From assembly GCA_036496605.1 (NCBI GenBank), contig DASXKV010000067.1, forward strand, positions 124,001 to 188,000: 64,000 nt of DNA, read 5' to 3'. The notes beneath the pieces were generated by a model. The model searched no databases. It was not told where the DNA came from and saw only the letters and a list, made by a program, of their open reading frames with translations. The translations under genes were made by a program, and so were the position numbers. Origin of the DNA: Gemmatimonadaceae bacterium. Lineage in GTDB: Bacteria > Gemmatimonadota > Gemmatimonadetes > Gemmatimonadales > Gemmatimonadaceae. This document shows positions 26,734-36,399 of the stretch, piece after piece (the first letter of the stretch is position 1; every line of letters begins with the position of its first letter).

Positions 26734-29700
26734 ATGAATGTTCGTCGCTCGGCGTTCATCGCGGCGGCCATGGCCGCTGTTGGATTCGCCAGTCCAGTCG
26801 TGCGCAGCGCTGCCGCGCAGGGCTCGATCAGGGGTCGTGTGACGGCCGTCGAGAGCGGCCGCCCCCTCTCTGGCGCTCACGTGCTGCTCGTTGGGTCGAC
26901 TTCGGTCGCGACGACGGGCGACGACGGTTCGTTCACCTTGAGAGGTGTCGCGGCCGGGACCTGGCAGCTGCAGGCCCTCCACGTCGGCTATGAATCACAA
27001 AAGAAGCCGGTAACCGTGACGAGTGGCGATTCGGCGCGAGTCGAGTTCGCGCTCACGGCGGCGGTGGTGCAGCTGCAAGAGGTGGTGACGACCGCGACGG
27101 GACAACAACGACGCGCTGAGCTGGGCAATGCTGTCTCGGTGCTCGACATCTCGAAAAAGGTCGAGGAGAGTCCGAACAACAACCTTACGTCGATGATGAT
27201 CGCGAAGTCGCCGAGCGTCACGATCTTGCCCGGCACGGAGTTGGGCGGCGCGCCGACGGTGCGCATTCGCGGCGTCTCGTCGATCAGTCTTTCCAACGCG
27301 CCAATCTGGTATGTGGACGGCGTGCGCTACTCGGCGTCCGGCTTGTCGTCGGGCACGGACGTCGGCTTCTCGCTTCTCAATTCGCTCAACCCGGACGAGA
27401 TCGAAGACATCGAGATCGTGAAGGGTCCATCGGCGGCAACGCTGTACGGGACGAACGCCGCGAACGGCGTCGTGCTCATCACAACAAAGAAAGGCCGCGC
27501 GGGACCAGCCCGATGGGCGTGGACCGCTGAGAATCGCACCATCGACGATCGCGTGCCGTACCAGGACATGTACGCCAACTTCGGTCACGACCCGGTAACG
27601 GGCGACGTCCTTCGTTGCCAGCTGGCGACGATGGTGACGAGCGCGAATTCGACTGGTTCGTGCGTTTCCGACAGCCTCACGCACTACAACTGGATGAAGG
27701 ATCCGCAAAACACCTTCGTGCATCTCGGGCGCGGCAGTCTCTATGGCATGAACGTGAACGGAGGCACCGACGTCCTCCACTACTTCGCCAGCGGCGACAT
27801 CGATAACGAGATTGGGCCGATTCAGATGCCCTCGTACGAGGTCAATCGATTCAATTCCCAGAACATCCCTGTGCGCAACGAGTGGTTCCATCCGGAAGCC
27901 CAGCAGCGTTCTTCGTGGCGTGGCAATCTTTCGGCAGCGCTCTCGCCGACGGTGGACCTCAACCTCAACACGGGGTTCGCGAAGCTCGACAATCGCATCC
28001 CGCCGGAGAGCGATCTGATCATCGCGCTTTATTACGTCGGGATGCAGAACTACGGATACAAAGGATGTCCGGGCGGAGTGGCGCCTTGTGGTCTCGACAA
28101 GGATCCGAACCAGGCCAATGGTACGCCCCTACATGATGCGCTCCAGTGGGCACCGGGCGACATCATGCAGGTGACGCAAAATTCGGACGTGCAGCGTTTC
28201 ACGGGAAGCGCGAACACGAGTTGGCGGCCCTTCTCGTGGATGCATAATGATGGCACGCTCGGTCTCGACCTTGCGGCCGTCGACTTCTTCCAGCTGTGCC
28301 GCTTGAACGAGTGTCCGCCGCAGACCTCGACGGCGCGTCTCGGAAGCGTTACGGACAATCAGACGAAGTTCCGCAACCTGTCGGCGAAGATCTCGAGCAC
28401 GTCGACGTACAATTACCGCTCGTGGATCAATTTCCAAACGAGCGTCGGAGGCGACTACACGAACGTCGAAGTCGACTCCGTTCGCACCAGTGGAACAACG
28501 CTCCCGCCGGGTGGCTCGACCGTCGGCGCTGCCGCGACGCGGAGTGCCTCCAACGGGCAACCGATGGCAGTGAAGACGCTTGGCATCTACGCGCAGGAGC
28601 AGGCTGGCTTCAACGACCGGCTCTTCCTTACAGCGGCCGTTCGCACGGATCAGAACAGCGCGTTCGGCACGAACTTCCAGCGGGTTGTCTATCCGAAGGC
28701 GAGTGCGTCGTGGGTGGTTTCGGATGAAAGTTTCTTCCCGCATTACTCCTGGCTGGATCAGCTCCGACTTCGCACCGCGTATGGTGCGAGCGGCGTTCAG
28801 CCGGGCGCGACCTCAGCCCTGATTCTGTATACGCCGGCGAGTGTGAGCATTCCGACGAAGTCATCGACGGCGACGGGTGGCACGGACACGCCGAGCCTAA
28901 CGTTGAATCAACCCGGCAATGTGGACCTCAAGCCGGAAACGTCGACGGAATTCGAGGGCGGCTTCGATTCACAGTTCCTGAGTAATCGCCTGCACTTCGA
29001 GTACACGTTCTGGAGGAAGAAGACGAAGAATGCGCTCATCAATGTCAACCTCGCGCCCTCGTCAGGCGCCGCGCTGCTCAGCCCTCTGCTCAATATCGGA
29101 TCGACCGAAGGATGGGGACACGAAGCGCAGGTGACGGCGCAGCTCTGGCAGTCACGCCGCTTTGGCTGGGACGTGTTGCTCACCGGGTCGCACTTCAGCA
29201 ACAAGATTCTCGATCTCGGCATCGATCCGAGCACGGGACAAGGGCGCGTGCTGATCGCGAACAGCGGCAGCACGAGCGGCCAGGTCCGGCAGATGGTCGG
29301 TTATCCGATCAACGCGCAGTGGTACCGTCCGTACACGTACTCCGATGCCAACCACGATGGCATCGTGCAAGTGAGCGAGGTGCACGTCGACTCGTCCTTC
29401 CAGTATTTCGGCTACCGTGTACCGCGCGACCTCATGTCGATCCAGAACGGTTTCGATTTCCTCGGCGGCATGGTTCGCATCACGATGATGTTCGATTACA
29501 AGGGCGGAGCAAGCACGCTCGACGGCGCGAACAACTTCCAGTGCAACACGGGACCGTTCGCATGCCGAGACACGCAGGATCCAACGGTCTCGCTCGACCG
29601 TCAGGCGGCGGCGATCGCCAAGACGTACGGCACGACGCTCAACGGAACGAACTACAAGACCTCGCTCGGCTACTTCCGCAACAACCAGTTCTGGAAGTTC

Positions 29701-29928
29701 CGCGAGCTATCGGCGGTCCTGCAGCTGCCTAACGCGGTACGATCGCGGATTCGTGCACAGCAGGGATCCTCGATCGTGTTCGGCGCGCGCAATCTGCACA
29801 CGTGGAGCTCATGGACGGGCATCGACCCCGAAGCGAACTACGGTTTGACGCAGACGGAAGCGCAGAACGAGTTCCAGACGACGGGTCTCCCGACGTATTT
29901 CACCGTTCGACTCAATCTCAAGTACTGA
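26734..29928 (+). CDS. SusC/RagA-type TonB-dependent outer-membrane receptor, locus 1
   Basis: A 1,064-residue protein: signal peptide (1-30), carboxypeptidase-regulatory-like domain (about 31-115, GSIRGRVTAVESGRPLSGA), plug domain with VRIRGVSSISLSNAPIWYVD (about 185-205) and GPSAATLYGTNAANGVVLI, then a 22-strand barrel ending in TYFTVRLNLKY. The ATG at 26734 has GGAGGT 9 bases upstream; the longer frame to 26686 is rejected. Partners with the SusD-like gene 17 bases downstream. SusC-SusD pairs import oligosaccharides or peptides through a lidded barrel; here the following gene is an S9 peptidase, favouring peptides. Confidence 0.9.
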   Translation: MNVRRSAFIAAAMAAVGFASPVVRSAAAQGSIRGRVTAVESGRPLSGAHVLLVGSTSVATTGDDGSFTLRGVAAGTWQLQALHVGYESQKKPVTVTSGDSARVEFALTAAVVQLQEVVTTATGQQRRAELGNAVSVLDISKKVEESPNNNLTSMMIAKSPSVTILPGTELGGAPTVRIRGVSSISLSNAPIWYVDGVRYSASGLSSGTDVGFSLLNSLNPDEIEDIEIVKGPSAATLYGTNAANGVVLITTKKGRAGPARWAWTAENRTIDDRVPYQDMYANFGHDPVTGDVLRCQLATMVTSANSTGSCVSDSLTHYNWMKDPQNTFVHLGRGSLYGMNVNGGTDVLHYFASGDIDNEIGPIQMPSYEVNRFNSQNIPVRNEWFHPEAQQRSSWRGNLSAALSPTVDLNLNTGFAKLDNRIPPESDLIIALYYVGMQNYGYKGCPGGVAPCGLDKDPNQANGTPLHDALQWAPGDIMQVTQNSDVQRFTGSANTSWRPFSWMHNDGTLGLDLAAVDFFQLCRLNECPPQTSTARLGSVTDNQTKFRNLSAKISSTSTYNYRSWINFQTSVGGDYTNVEVDSVRTSGTTLPPGGSTVGAAATRSASNGQPMAVKTLGIYAQEQAGFNDRLFLTAAVRTDQNSAFGTNFQRVVYPKASASWVVSDESFFPHYSWLDQLRLRTAYGASGVQPGATSALILYTPASVSIPTKSSTATGGTDTPSLTLNQPGNVDLKPETSTEFEGGFDSQFLSNRLHFEYTFWRKKTKNALINVNLAPSSGAALLSPLLNIGSTEGWGHEAQVTAQLWQSRRFGWDVLLTGSHFSNKILDLGIDPSTGQGRVLIANSGSTSGQVRQMVGYPINAQWYRPYTYSDANHDGIVQVSEVHVDSSFQYFGYRVPRDLMSIQNGFDFLGGMVRITMMFDYKGGASTLDGANNFQCNTGPFACRDTQDPTVSLDRQAAAIAKTYGTTLNGTNYKTSLGYFRNNQFWKFRELSAVLQLPNAVRSRIRAQQGSSIVFGARNLHTWSSWTGIDPEANYGLTQTEAQNEFQTTGLPTYFTVRLNLKY

Positions 29929-29945
29929 CAGCGAGGACGATACTC

Positions 29946-31391
29946 ATGCGGAATCAGACGAATCGCGCCTGGTCGGTTGGCGCGGCCGCGATCGTGCTCG
30001 CGGCGGGTGTGTTCACGCTCGGCGGCTGTGATCGTATCAAAAACGAGCTGCTCGAGCCGCAGAATCCGGGACTGGTGGACCAAAGCGCCGTCAATTCGGC
30101 AGCTGCGGCGGCAGCGCTTAAGATTGGAGCGATCGGACGGCTGAAGGTTCTCTCCAACGACCCGAGCGCCACAGGCTTCGCTTATTCGTCGCTCTGGGTG
30201 GCTTCCGGACTCTTCAGCGACGAGTTCTCGAATTCGGACTTTCAGAATTCGCAGAACGACGTGGATGCGCGCACGATCAGCCCGGATAATGTTGTGAGTG
30301 ATTATTCACGCGTTACCCAGTCGCGAGGTTTCATTCGTGACGCGATTACCGCGGAGCGGCAGTGGGAGCCTCAGAAGACCACCGACATCGCGGAATTGTA
30401 CCTCGGCCTCGGCTTCCTCGAGATGAGTCTCGGCGAGGACTTTTGCAATGGTATCCCGTTAGGCAGCAACAAGGCGGGCGTCGCCGACTATAGCAGCCCC
30501 GACTTCAAGCCCTTGACGAATCAGCAGGTCTACGTGATTGCGTTGGCGCACGTTGACACTGCCATCTCCACGATCGGGACGGCGACAGACGCCGCGTCGA
30601 CCTTTGTGATGCAGGCAGCGCTCATTACGCGAGCGCGCATAATGATCGATCAAAATCGGAACCAAGCTGGCGCTGCCGCCGCGCTCGTGCCGACGACGGT
30701 CGTACCCTCCACCTATCAGTATCTGTGGACTTCCTCGACCGCATCCAACGGCGACGACATCGGTATATGGCGGTTCAACAACTCCGTCGGGCGCACCACC
30801 GTAGGCGACAGCACGATCAACTTCCAGGGAAAGATCTACACGACCCTGAACGCGATTCCCTTTGCGTCGGCGAAGGATCCGCGCGTGCCGGTGCTGGATG
30901 GCAAAGGTGCAGGGCTGTCTTCCGAAGATGGCCTCACGCCCTTCTTTCTGCAGCAGATCTGGAAGAATCGCGACGACCCGGTTCCGATGGTTTCCGGTAT
31001 CGATGCGCGCCTCATCGAGGCGGAAGCGGCGCTCAACGCCAGTACGCCCGATATCACGACGATGATGACGATCCTGAACGCGCTTCGTGCCACGCCGCCA
31101 AAGATCGGTACGTATCAGCCGGCGGCGATGGCGCCGCTCGCGACGCCCGCCACGACCGACGATGCGACGACGCTGTTCTTCCGAGAGAAGGCGTTCTGGA
31201 CCTTCGGCCGCGGACAGCGCATGGGTGATCTGCGGCGCCTCGTCCGCCAGTATGGGCGGACGCAGGACAAGGTGTTCCCGTCTGGCCAGCAGTATAAGGG
31301 CGTGAACTACGGCGCCGACGTGAATTTCCCGGTGCCCGATGGTGAGCGCGTGAACCCGCAATTCCAGGGGTGCATCGATCGGAGCGCGTAG
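29946..31391 (+). CDS. SusD/RagB-like surface lipoprotein, locus 1
   Basis: A 481-residue protein with a lipoprotein signal ending in LGGC and the SusD-like opening DRIKNELLEPQNPGLVD. Helical TPR-like segments follow, with LYLGLGFLEMSLGEDFCNGIPL typical of the family, and a C-terminal FFREKAFWTFGRGQRMGDLRRL motif. It is expected to cap the SusC barrel on the cell surface and bind the nutrient. The ATG at 29946 starts the signal; upstream in-frame sequence overlaps the SusC end and is excluded. Confidence 0.86.
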   Translation: MRNQTNRAWSVGAAAIVLAAGVFTLGGCDRIKNELLEPQNPGLVDQSAVNSAAAAAALKIGAIGRLKVLSNDPSATGFAYSSLWVASGLFSDEFSNSDFQNSQNDVDARTISPDNVVSDYSRVTQSRGFIRDAITAERQWEPQKTTDIAELYLGLGFLEMSLGEDFCNGIPLGSNKAGVADYSSPDFKPLTNQQVYVIALAHVDTAISTIGTATDAASTFVMQAALITRARIMIDQNRNQAGAAAALVPTTVVPSTYQYLWTSSTASNGDDIGIWRFNNSVGRTTVGDSTINFQGKIYTTLNAIPFASAKDPRVPVLDGKGAGLSSEDGLTPFFLQQIWKNRDDPVPMVSGIDARLIEAEAALNASTPDITTMMTILNALRATPPKIGTYQPAAMAPLATPATTDDATTLFFREKAFWTFGRGQRMGDLRRLVRQYGRTQDKVFPSGQQYKGVNYGADVNFPVPDGERVNPQFQGCIDRSA

Positions 31392-31501
31392 CGACACATA
31401 ACGAGTGAGGGATTCGGTCAGCTCGAGCAAAGCGAGGGATCTGAGCTTGTGATAAGTTGATCGCTGTACCCAGCCAGTTCGTTCGCATTCACGGAGCTTT
31501 T

Positions 31502-34375
31502 ATGATCTCCACGATTCGCACCGCGACGCTCGCAATGCTCGTCGGAGCGACCTCGCTCGTCGCGCAGCAGCCACAAGGCGCGCCGTCGGCTGCGTCCGCT
31601 GCCAGGCCCGTTCTCACCGAAGCCGACTTTGCGCGCATCGAGGCGCTTGGCGCGGTCGCATTGTCACCGGATGGAAAATGGGTGGCATATGACTTTCGGC
31701 GTGGCGTGGCCGGTCCCACCGAGCTGCGATATCGGCCGGTAGCTGGAGGCAGCGAAGCGAGTGCTGCGTTAGGCAACGTGCCCGTCTTCAGCTCGAACAG
31801 CCGCTGGCTGCTCTTCACCGTGAGTCCGGACACGATCGGTGGCCGCGGCGCGGGCCGCGCTGGACGCGGCGCCGGCGGGCGCGGTTCGGTCACGGGCGCG
31901 GGCGCCACGTCGGAGGCCGCGCGCAACAAGGTTGGCATCGTCGATCTGAGATCCGGGACGACGACCATCCTCGCCGACGTGGCGTCGTTCGCGTTGAGCA
32001 AAGACGGATCGCACGTTGCACTGCGTCGCTATGCGCCGCCTGAAACGAAGAGTCGCGGCGCGGACCTGGTCATCCGTGACCTGGATCAGGGAAGCGACAT
32101 CACCTTCGGCAACGTGGCTGATTTCGCCTGGAGTGACGATGGTGCACTGCTCGCGATGGCCGTCGACGTCGATGGCCATACGGGCGATGGCGTACAGATC
32201 CTCAACGTCACCACCGGTGTCATCCGCGAGCTCGACAGCGGCGATCACTTCTATAGCGCCGTCGCGTGGCGCAGGCACGCCGATGATCTCGCCGTTTTGC
32301 GAAGCCGATCGGACAGCGCGTTCGCGGACACGAGCTATGCGGTGATCGCGTGGCGCGGCCTCGCTGGCCCGCGTCCGACGAAGAGCGTCTATGATTTCGG
32401 GGTCGACGCGAGCTTCCCGAACGGAATGCGCGTCACCAGCTACCGTCCGCCACTCTGGTCCGAAGACGGTAGCGCCGTGTTCGTCGGGTTGGCGGCACGC
32501 GAGCCGAAGGAATCACGTCAATGGAACGCGTCGCAACCCGCGCGCGTCGAAGTCTGGCACTGGAAGGACCGGCGCGAGTACCACCAGCAGGATCGTCAGG
32601 CCGCGCAAGACCGCCAGAAGACCGAGCTTGCGGCGTGGCGGCTCGCCGACAATCGGCTCGTTAGGTTGGCGGACGATTCCTCGGATGTGGTGCAACTGTC
32701 CGAGAATCAGCGCGTCGCGCTGGTGAACGACGAGCAGCCGTATTTTTCGGAGATCATCTCGGGGCGGCAGTACCGCGACGTCTATTCCATCGACCTGGCG
32801 ACTGGTCGGCGTGATCGCGTCGTCACGAAGAGCGTCTATCCGGCATCGGCAAGCCCGACGGGCCGCTACGTGCTGTATCCACAGGGCGGCCACTGGTGGA
32901 CGTACGATCTCACGACCAAAGCGCGCGCGAATCTCACGGCCAAGATCTCGAGCGCGTTCGTCAACATGGAAGACGATCACCCGATCCACGAGCGTCGTCC
33001 CTATGGTGTCGGCGGCTGGACGACCGGCGACCGCTCCGTGATTCTGTACGATCGCTCCGATCTGTGGCAAGTGGCCTCGGACGGCTCGAATCCCGTTAGG
33101 CTCACGCGTGGTCGCGAGGACAGCACCGTGTATCGGATCGAGGTGCTCGACCCGGACGCGCGCGCAATCGATCCCGCGAAGCCGATCATTCTCTCGGCCG
33201 TGGGCGACTGGAACAAGAAGAGCGGATTCGCTCGCCTGACCATCGGTCAACCGGCGCAGCGCCTCGTGTGGCTGGACAAGAGTGTCGGTCGGCTGCTGCA
33301 GGCCAAGAACGCAGCGAACACATTTGCCTTCGTGGAGCAGAGCGCCGACGAGCCGCCTAACGTCTTCGTCACGGCGGCCGGCTTCGATGCGGCGCAGCAG
33401 GTATCGCACACCAATGCGTTCCTCGCCGATCACGCGTGGGGAAAACAGGTGCTGATGCCGTACACCAACTCCCGCGGCGATAAGTTGCAGATGATGCTGA
33501 CGTACCCGGCGGATTATCAGCCGGGCAGACAATACCCGATGGTCGTGTACTACTACGAGAAGCTGTCGCAGGGATTTCACCAGTGGGTGGCGCCCACCGA
33601 TCGATCGACGTACAACACCAGCGTCTTTAGCCAGAATGGCTACTTCGTCCTGCGTCCCGACGTCGTTTTCCGGTATCGAGAGCCCGGGTACTCAGGGCTG
33701 GATTGCGTGACGTCGGCGGTGAAGGCGGCACTCGCGACGGGCATGATCGACCCCAAGCGCGTCGGCAACATGGGACACTCGTGGGGCGGCTATCAGTCGG
33801 CGTTCTACGCGGTGCACGGCCACGGCATGTTCGCCGCGACGATTGCCGGAGCGCCGCTCACGGACTTGATCAGCATGTACGGTTATACGTCTTTTAACAG
33901 CGGTTTGCCCGAGACGGGACACTACGAAACCGGGCAGGAGCGGATGCAGGTCCCGCTCTGGGAAGATCCGCAAGCGTACGTCCGCAACTCGACCGTCTTC
34001 GCCGTGGACTCGCTGCAGACACCCCTGCTTCTCGAGGAGGGAGACGCCGACGGCAACGTCAACTACTGGCAGAGCATGGAGCTCTATAACTTCGGCCGCC
34101 GCCTGGGCAAGGAAGTCGTCTTTCTGATCTATAACGACGAGAATCACGGCGTCGCGCGGCCGGAGAGCCAGATCGATTATCATCGGCGACAACTCGAGTG
34201 GTTCGCGCACTACCTCAAGGGCGAGCCGGCGGCGGATTGGATCACGCACGGTGAAACGTATCTGGCGCGTCAGAAGATGCTCAACGCGTACAATGCGTCG
34301 AAGGACGTGTCACCCACGCCGGCGATTCAGGCCGGTGCGACAAGCAATAGCGGGGGGAGGACGCGGCGTCCGTGA
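31502..34375 (+). CDS. S9-family serine peptidase (prolyl oligopeptidase clan), secreted
   Basis: A 957-residue protein with a signal peptide (1-22). A beta-propeller-like region (about 40-640) has a Gly/Arg-rich loop GRGAGRAGRGAGGRG near 115. The catalytic alpha/beta-hydrolase domain is C-terminal: Ser760 in GHSWGGY, Asp850 in DADGNV and His882 in NDENHGV, in the order and spacing of S9 peptidases. The ATG at 31502 starts the signal; an upstream in-frame start at 31457 is unlikely. It follows SusC-SusD locus 1 by 110 bases and probably shortens peptides outside or in the periplasm before uptake. Confidence 0.9.
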   Translation: MISTIRTATLAMLVGATSLVAQQPQGAPSAASAARPVLTEADFARIEALGAVALSPDGKWVAYDFRRGVAGPTELRYRPVAGGSEASAALGNVPVFSSNSRWLLFTVSPDTIGGRGAGRAGRGAGGRGSVTGAGATSEAARNKVGIVDLRSGTTTILADVASFALSKDGSHVALRRYAPPETKSRGADLVIRDLDQGSDITFGNVADFAWSDDGALLAMAVDVDGHTGDGVQILNVTTGVIRELDSGDHFYSAVAWRRHADDLAVLRSRSDSAFADTSYAVIAWRGLAGPRPTKSVYDFGVDASFPNGMRVTSYRPPLWSEDGSAVFVGLAAREPKESRQWNASQPARVEVWHWKDRREYHQQDRQAAQDRQKTELAAWRLADNRLVRLADDSSDVVQLSENQRVALVNDEQPYFSEIISGRQYRDVYSIDLATGRRDRVVTKSVYPASASPTGRYVLYPQGGHWWTYDLTTKARANLTAKISSAFVNMEDDHPIHERRPYGVGGWTTGDRSVILYDRSDLWQVASDGSNPVRLTRGREDSTVYRIEVLDPDARAIDPAKPIILSAVGDWNKKSGFARLTIGQPAQRLVWLDKSVGRLLQAKNAANTFAFVEQSADEPPNVFVTAAGFDAAQQVSHTNAFLADHAWGKQVLMPYTNSRGDKLQMMLTYPADYQPGRQYPMVVYYYEKLSQGFHQWVAPTDRSTYNTSVFSQNGYFVLRPDVVFRYREPGYSGLDCVTSAVKAALATGMIDPKRVGNMGHSWGGYQSAFYAVHGHGMFAATIAGAPLTDLISMYGYTSFNSGLPETGHYETGQERMQVPLWEDPQAYVRNSTVFAVDSLQTPLLLEEGDADGNVNYWQSMELYNFGRRLGKEVVFLIYNDENHGVARPESQIDYHRRQLEWFAHYLKGEPAADWITHGETYLARQKMLNAYNASKDVSPTPAIQAGATSNSGGRTRRP

Positions 34376-34384
34376 CAGAATTAT

Positions 34385-34528
34385 CATCCTGACCGACGCG
34401 AAGGATCTGCTTTTGGACCTCTCAGACCATCGCTGGCTCCGTCGCGGCCGCGTTCAACCCAGTAAATGATTGCTGCCGAGACGAAGCCAGCGATCCTTTG
34501 AGAGATCCAAAAAGCAAAGAGCAGATCG
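34385..34528. repeat. TCATCCTG-class long imperfect inverted repeat
   Basis: After TCATCCTGA (34385-34393), the arm 34405-34438 pairs imperfectly with 34487-34528: GATCTGC with GCAGATC at the outer ends, CTCTCA with TGAGAG in the middle and ATCGCTGGC (34430-34438) with GCCAGCGAT (34487-34495) inside. The stem is about 35-40 bp with a 48-base loop, like a small palindromic mobile repeat. It occupies most of the 200-base gap before the kinase gene. Confidence 0.65.
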
Positions 34529-34575
34529 TCGCACGCCGCATTGGCGTATCGCTGCTCGATGTCGTAGCATGGGGG

Positions 34576-36252
34576 ATGACGGACACCGCTGAATTCACAG
34601 CCCGTTCGCGCGCGCTCGCGCCCGACTTCACGCTCGAGCGCGAGATCGGACGCGGCGGGATGGGCATCGTCTACCTCGGTGTCGACGTACAGCTCGATCG
34701 GGCGGTCGCCATCAAGGTACTCCCCGAGCTGCTCTCGGGTGTGCCCGAAGTGCGTGAGCGCTTCCTGCGCGAGGCGCGCACGGCCGCGAAGCTCTCGCAT
34801 CCGAGCATCGTGCCGATCTACCGCGCTGACGAGACGGACGGCGTCGTCTACATCGTGATGGCCTACGTTGATGGTGCATCGCTCGCCGATCGGCTCGCGA
34901 CGCAGCCAGTGCCGGCAATTCGCGACACCTGTCTCATTCTCCGCGACGTCGCGCTAGCGCTCGACTACGCGCATGCGCACGGCGTGGTGCATCGCGACAT
35001 CAAGCCCGAGAACATTCTCGTCGAGCGGGCGAGAGGCCGCGCCTGGGTTACGGACTTCGGGATCGCGAGATTGGCCGAAGCGAAGCCGCTGACGGCGACT
35101 GGGCAGGTCCTCGGCACGGTACACTACATGAGCCCCGAGCAGATCAGCGGGGAAGCCGTGGACGGCCGCAGCGATCTCTATTCGTTAGGCGTCGTCGCCT
35201 TTCGCGCGCTCACCGGCCGCTTGCCCTTCGACAGCGAGACGGCGTCGGCGGTGCTCGTCGCGCACGTCGTGAAGCAGCCACCCAAAGTCCGTGACGTCGC
35301 GCCGCACATTCCCGTGGCACTCGCCGCCCTGATCGATCGCTGCCTCGCCAAGGACGTCGCGGTGCGCTGCGCATCGGGCGGGGACTTCGCCGATGCACTC
35401 GACCGCGTGCTGCAGGAGCTCGATGCGAATGCGCCAACGCCGACGGCCGACGCGATCATCTCCGAGCGCGAAGCACGCGCGCTCTGGTCGCGCGCTGCCG
35501 AGCTGCAGGCGTTCACGGGTACCTTGACGCGTCCACCCGCGCCGGAGCGAGCCGCAGCAGTCGCCAAGGAAAGCGATCGGCGGACCATGACGAGCGGGTA
35601 TCGTCTCGATGACGCGCGCTCGGCCGCGCTCGAGGCAGGGATTCCGGAGCGGTATGTCGAGCGTGCGGCGGCCGAGCTGGGGCTGGCGCGCGCGATGCCT
35701 AACGCGGACGCACCGCCGGTCGTGCACAATGGGACGCCGAGTGGATCGCGCTGGGCGGGCTCGCCGACGTCGATTCTCTACGAGGTCGAGGTCGTGGGCG
35801 AGGTTCCCGAGTCGGAGATGTATATCCTGATCGACACGATTCGGCGTCGCATCGGCGAGGCGGGACACGCGGGCGCGATCGGTCGCAGCGTGTCGTGGAG
35901 CTCGGCGTCCAAAAATCGGAACCTGCTGGTGACGATCATCGCGCGCCACGGGAAGACGTCGATTCGCGTCGACGAGCGTTTGACGCCGCTTGCGGGAGGG
36001 ATCTTCGGCGGCGTGATGGGCGGCGTTGGGGGCGGTTCCGGGGGATTGGCGTTCGGGATCGGTATGGGCGCGATGCATTCAGCCGCGATGGCTTTCGGCA
36101 TCTGGGGCGCGATTATCGCCAGCAGCTATGCGCTCGCGCGAACCATCTACGGAGCGCAGGTGCGCAAGCGGCTCACAGCGTTAGGCGAGCTGACGGATGA
36201 GTTGGCGGCGCAGGCTCGTGATGCGATCAAGCTGTTACCGCGAGGATCCTGA
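34576..36252 (+). CDS. Hanks-type Ser/Thr protein kinase, membrane-attached
   Basis: A 558-residue kinase. The kinase domain (about 15-285) has P-loop GRGGMGIVY, Lys in VAIKVL, HRDIKPEN, DFGIARL and GTVHYMSPEQ, all intact. A middle segment (about 290-410) is soluble, with a short RLDDARSAALEAGIPERYVERAA helix pair. The C-terminal part has a Gly-rich membrane region (about 475-530). The ATG at 34576 follows GGGGG without a normal spacer; an earlier start at 34498 falls inside the palindromic repeat and is rejected. It stands between two SusC loci but shares no obvious operon with either. Targets unknown. Confidence 0.85.
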   Translation: MTDTAEFTARSRALAPDFTLEREIGRGGMGIVYLGVDVQLDRAVAIKVLPELLSGVPEVRERFLREARTAAKLSHPSIVPIYRADETDGVVYIVMAYVDGASLADRLATQPVPAIRDTCLILRDVALALDYAHAHGVVHRDIKPENILVERARGRAWVTDFGIARLAEAKPLTATGQVLGTVHYMSPEQISGEAVDGRSDLYSLGVVAFRALTGRLPFDSETASAVLVAHVVKQPPKVRDVAPHIPVALAALIDRCLAKDVAVRCASGGDFADALDRVLQELDANAPTPTADAIISEREARALWSRAAELQAFTGTLTRPPAPERAAAVAKESDRRTMTSGYRLDDARSAALEAGIPERYVERAAAELGLARAMPNADAPPVVHNGTPSGSRWAGSPTSILYEVEVVGEVPESEMYILIDTIRRRIGEAGHAGAIGRSVSWSSASKNRNLLVTIIARHGKTSIRVDERLTPLAGGIFGGVMGGVGGGSGGLAFGIGMGAMHSAAMAFGIWGAIIASSYALARTIYGAQVRKRLTALGELTDELAAQARDAIKLLPRGS

Positions 36253-36270
36253 CCCGTTTCCGCGAAGCCC

Positions 36271-36300
36271 TTGACACCACCGCAAGAGGGCTGTCATGAT
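36271..36300 (+). promoter_or_regulatory. Sigma70-like promoter of the SusC locus 2 operon
   Basis: TTGACA (36271-36276), 18 bases, CATGAT (36295-36300), 100 bases before the SusC start and 19 bases after the kinase stop. A perfect -35 in such a GC-rich setting makes chance less likely. Confidence 0.6.
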
Positions 36301-36399
36301 AGCGCCGTAAGGTTTGGCATACCAAAATTGTGTACCACGCGGACGGACGGTCGTCCGTGCGGCGACGTGGCCCCAGTCTCTCGCTCCGGGAGAATTCCC

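Noticed and set aside
34405-34528. Insertion sequence
   Set aside because: The inverted repeat has no transposase gene and no target duplication that I can see; it is at most a non-autonomous palindromic element.
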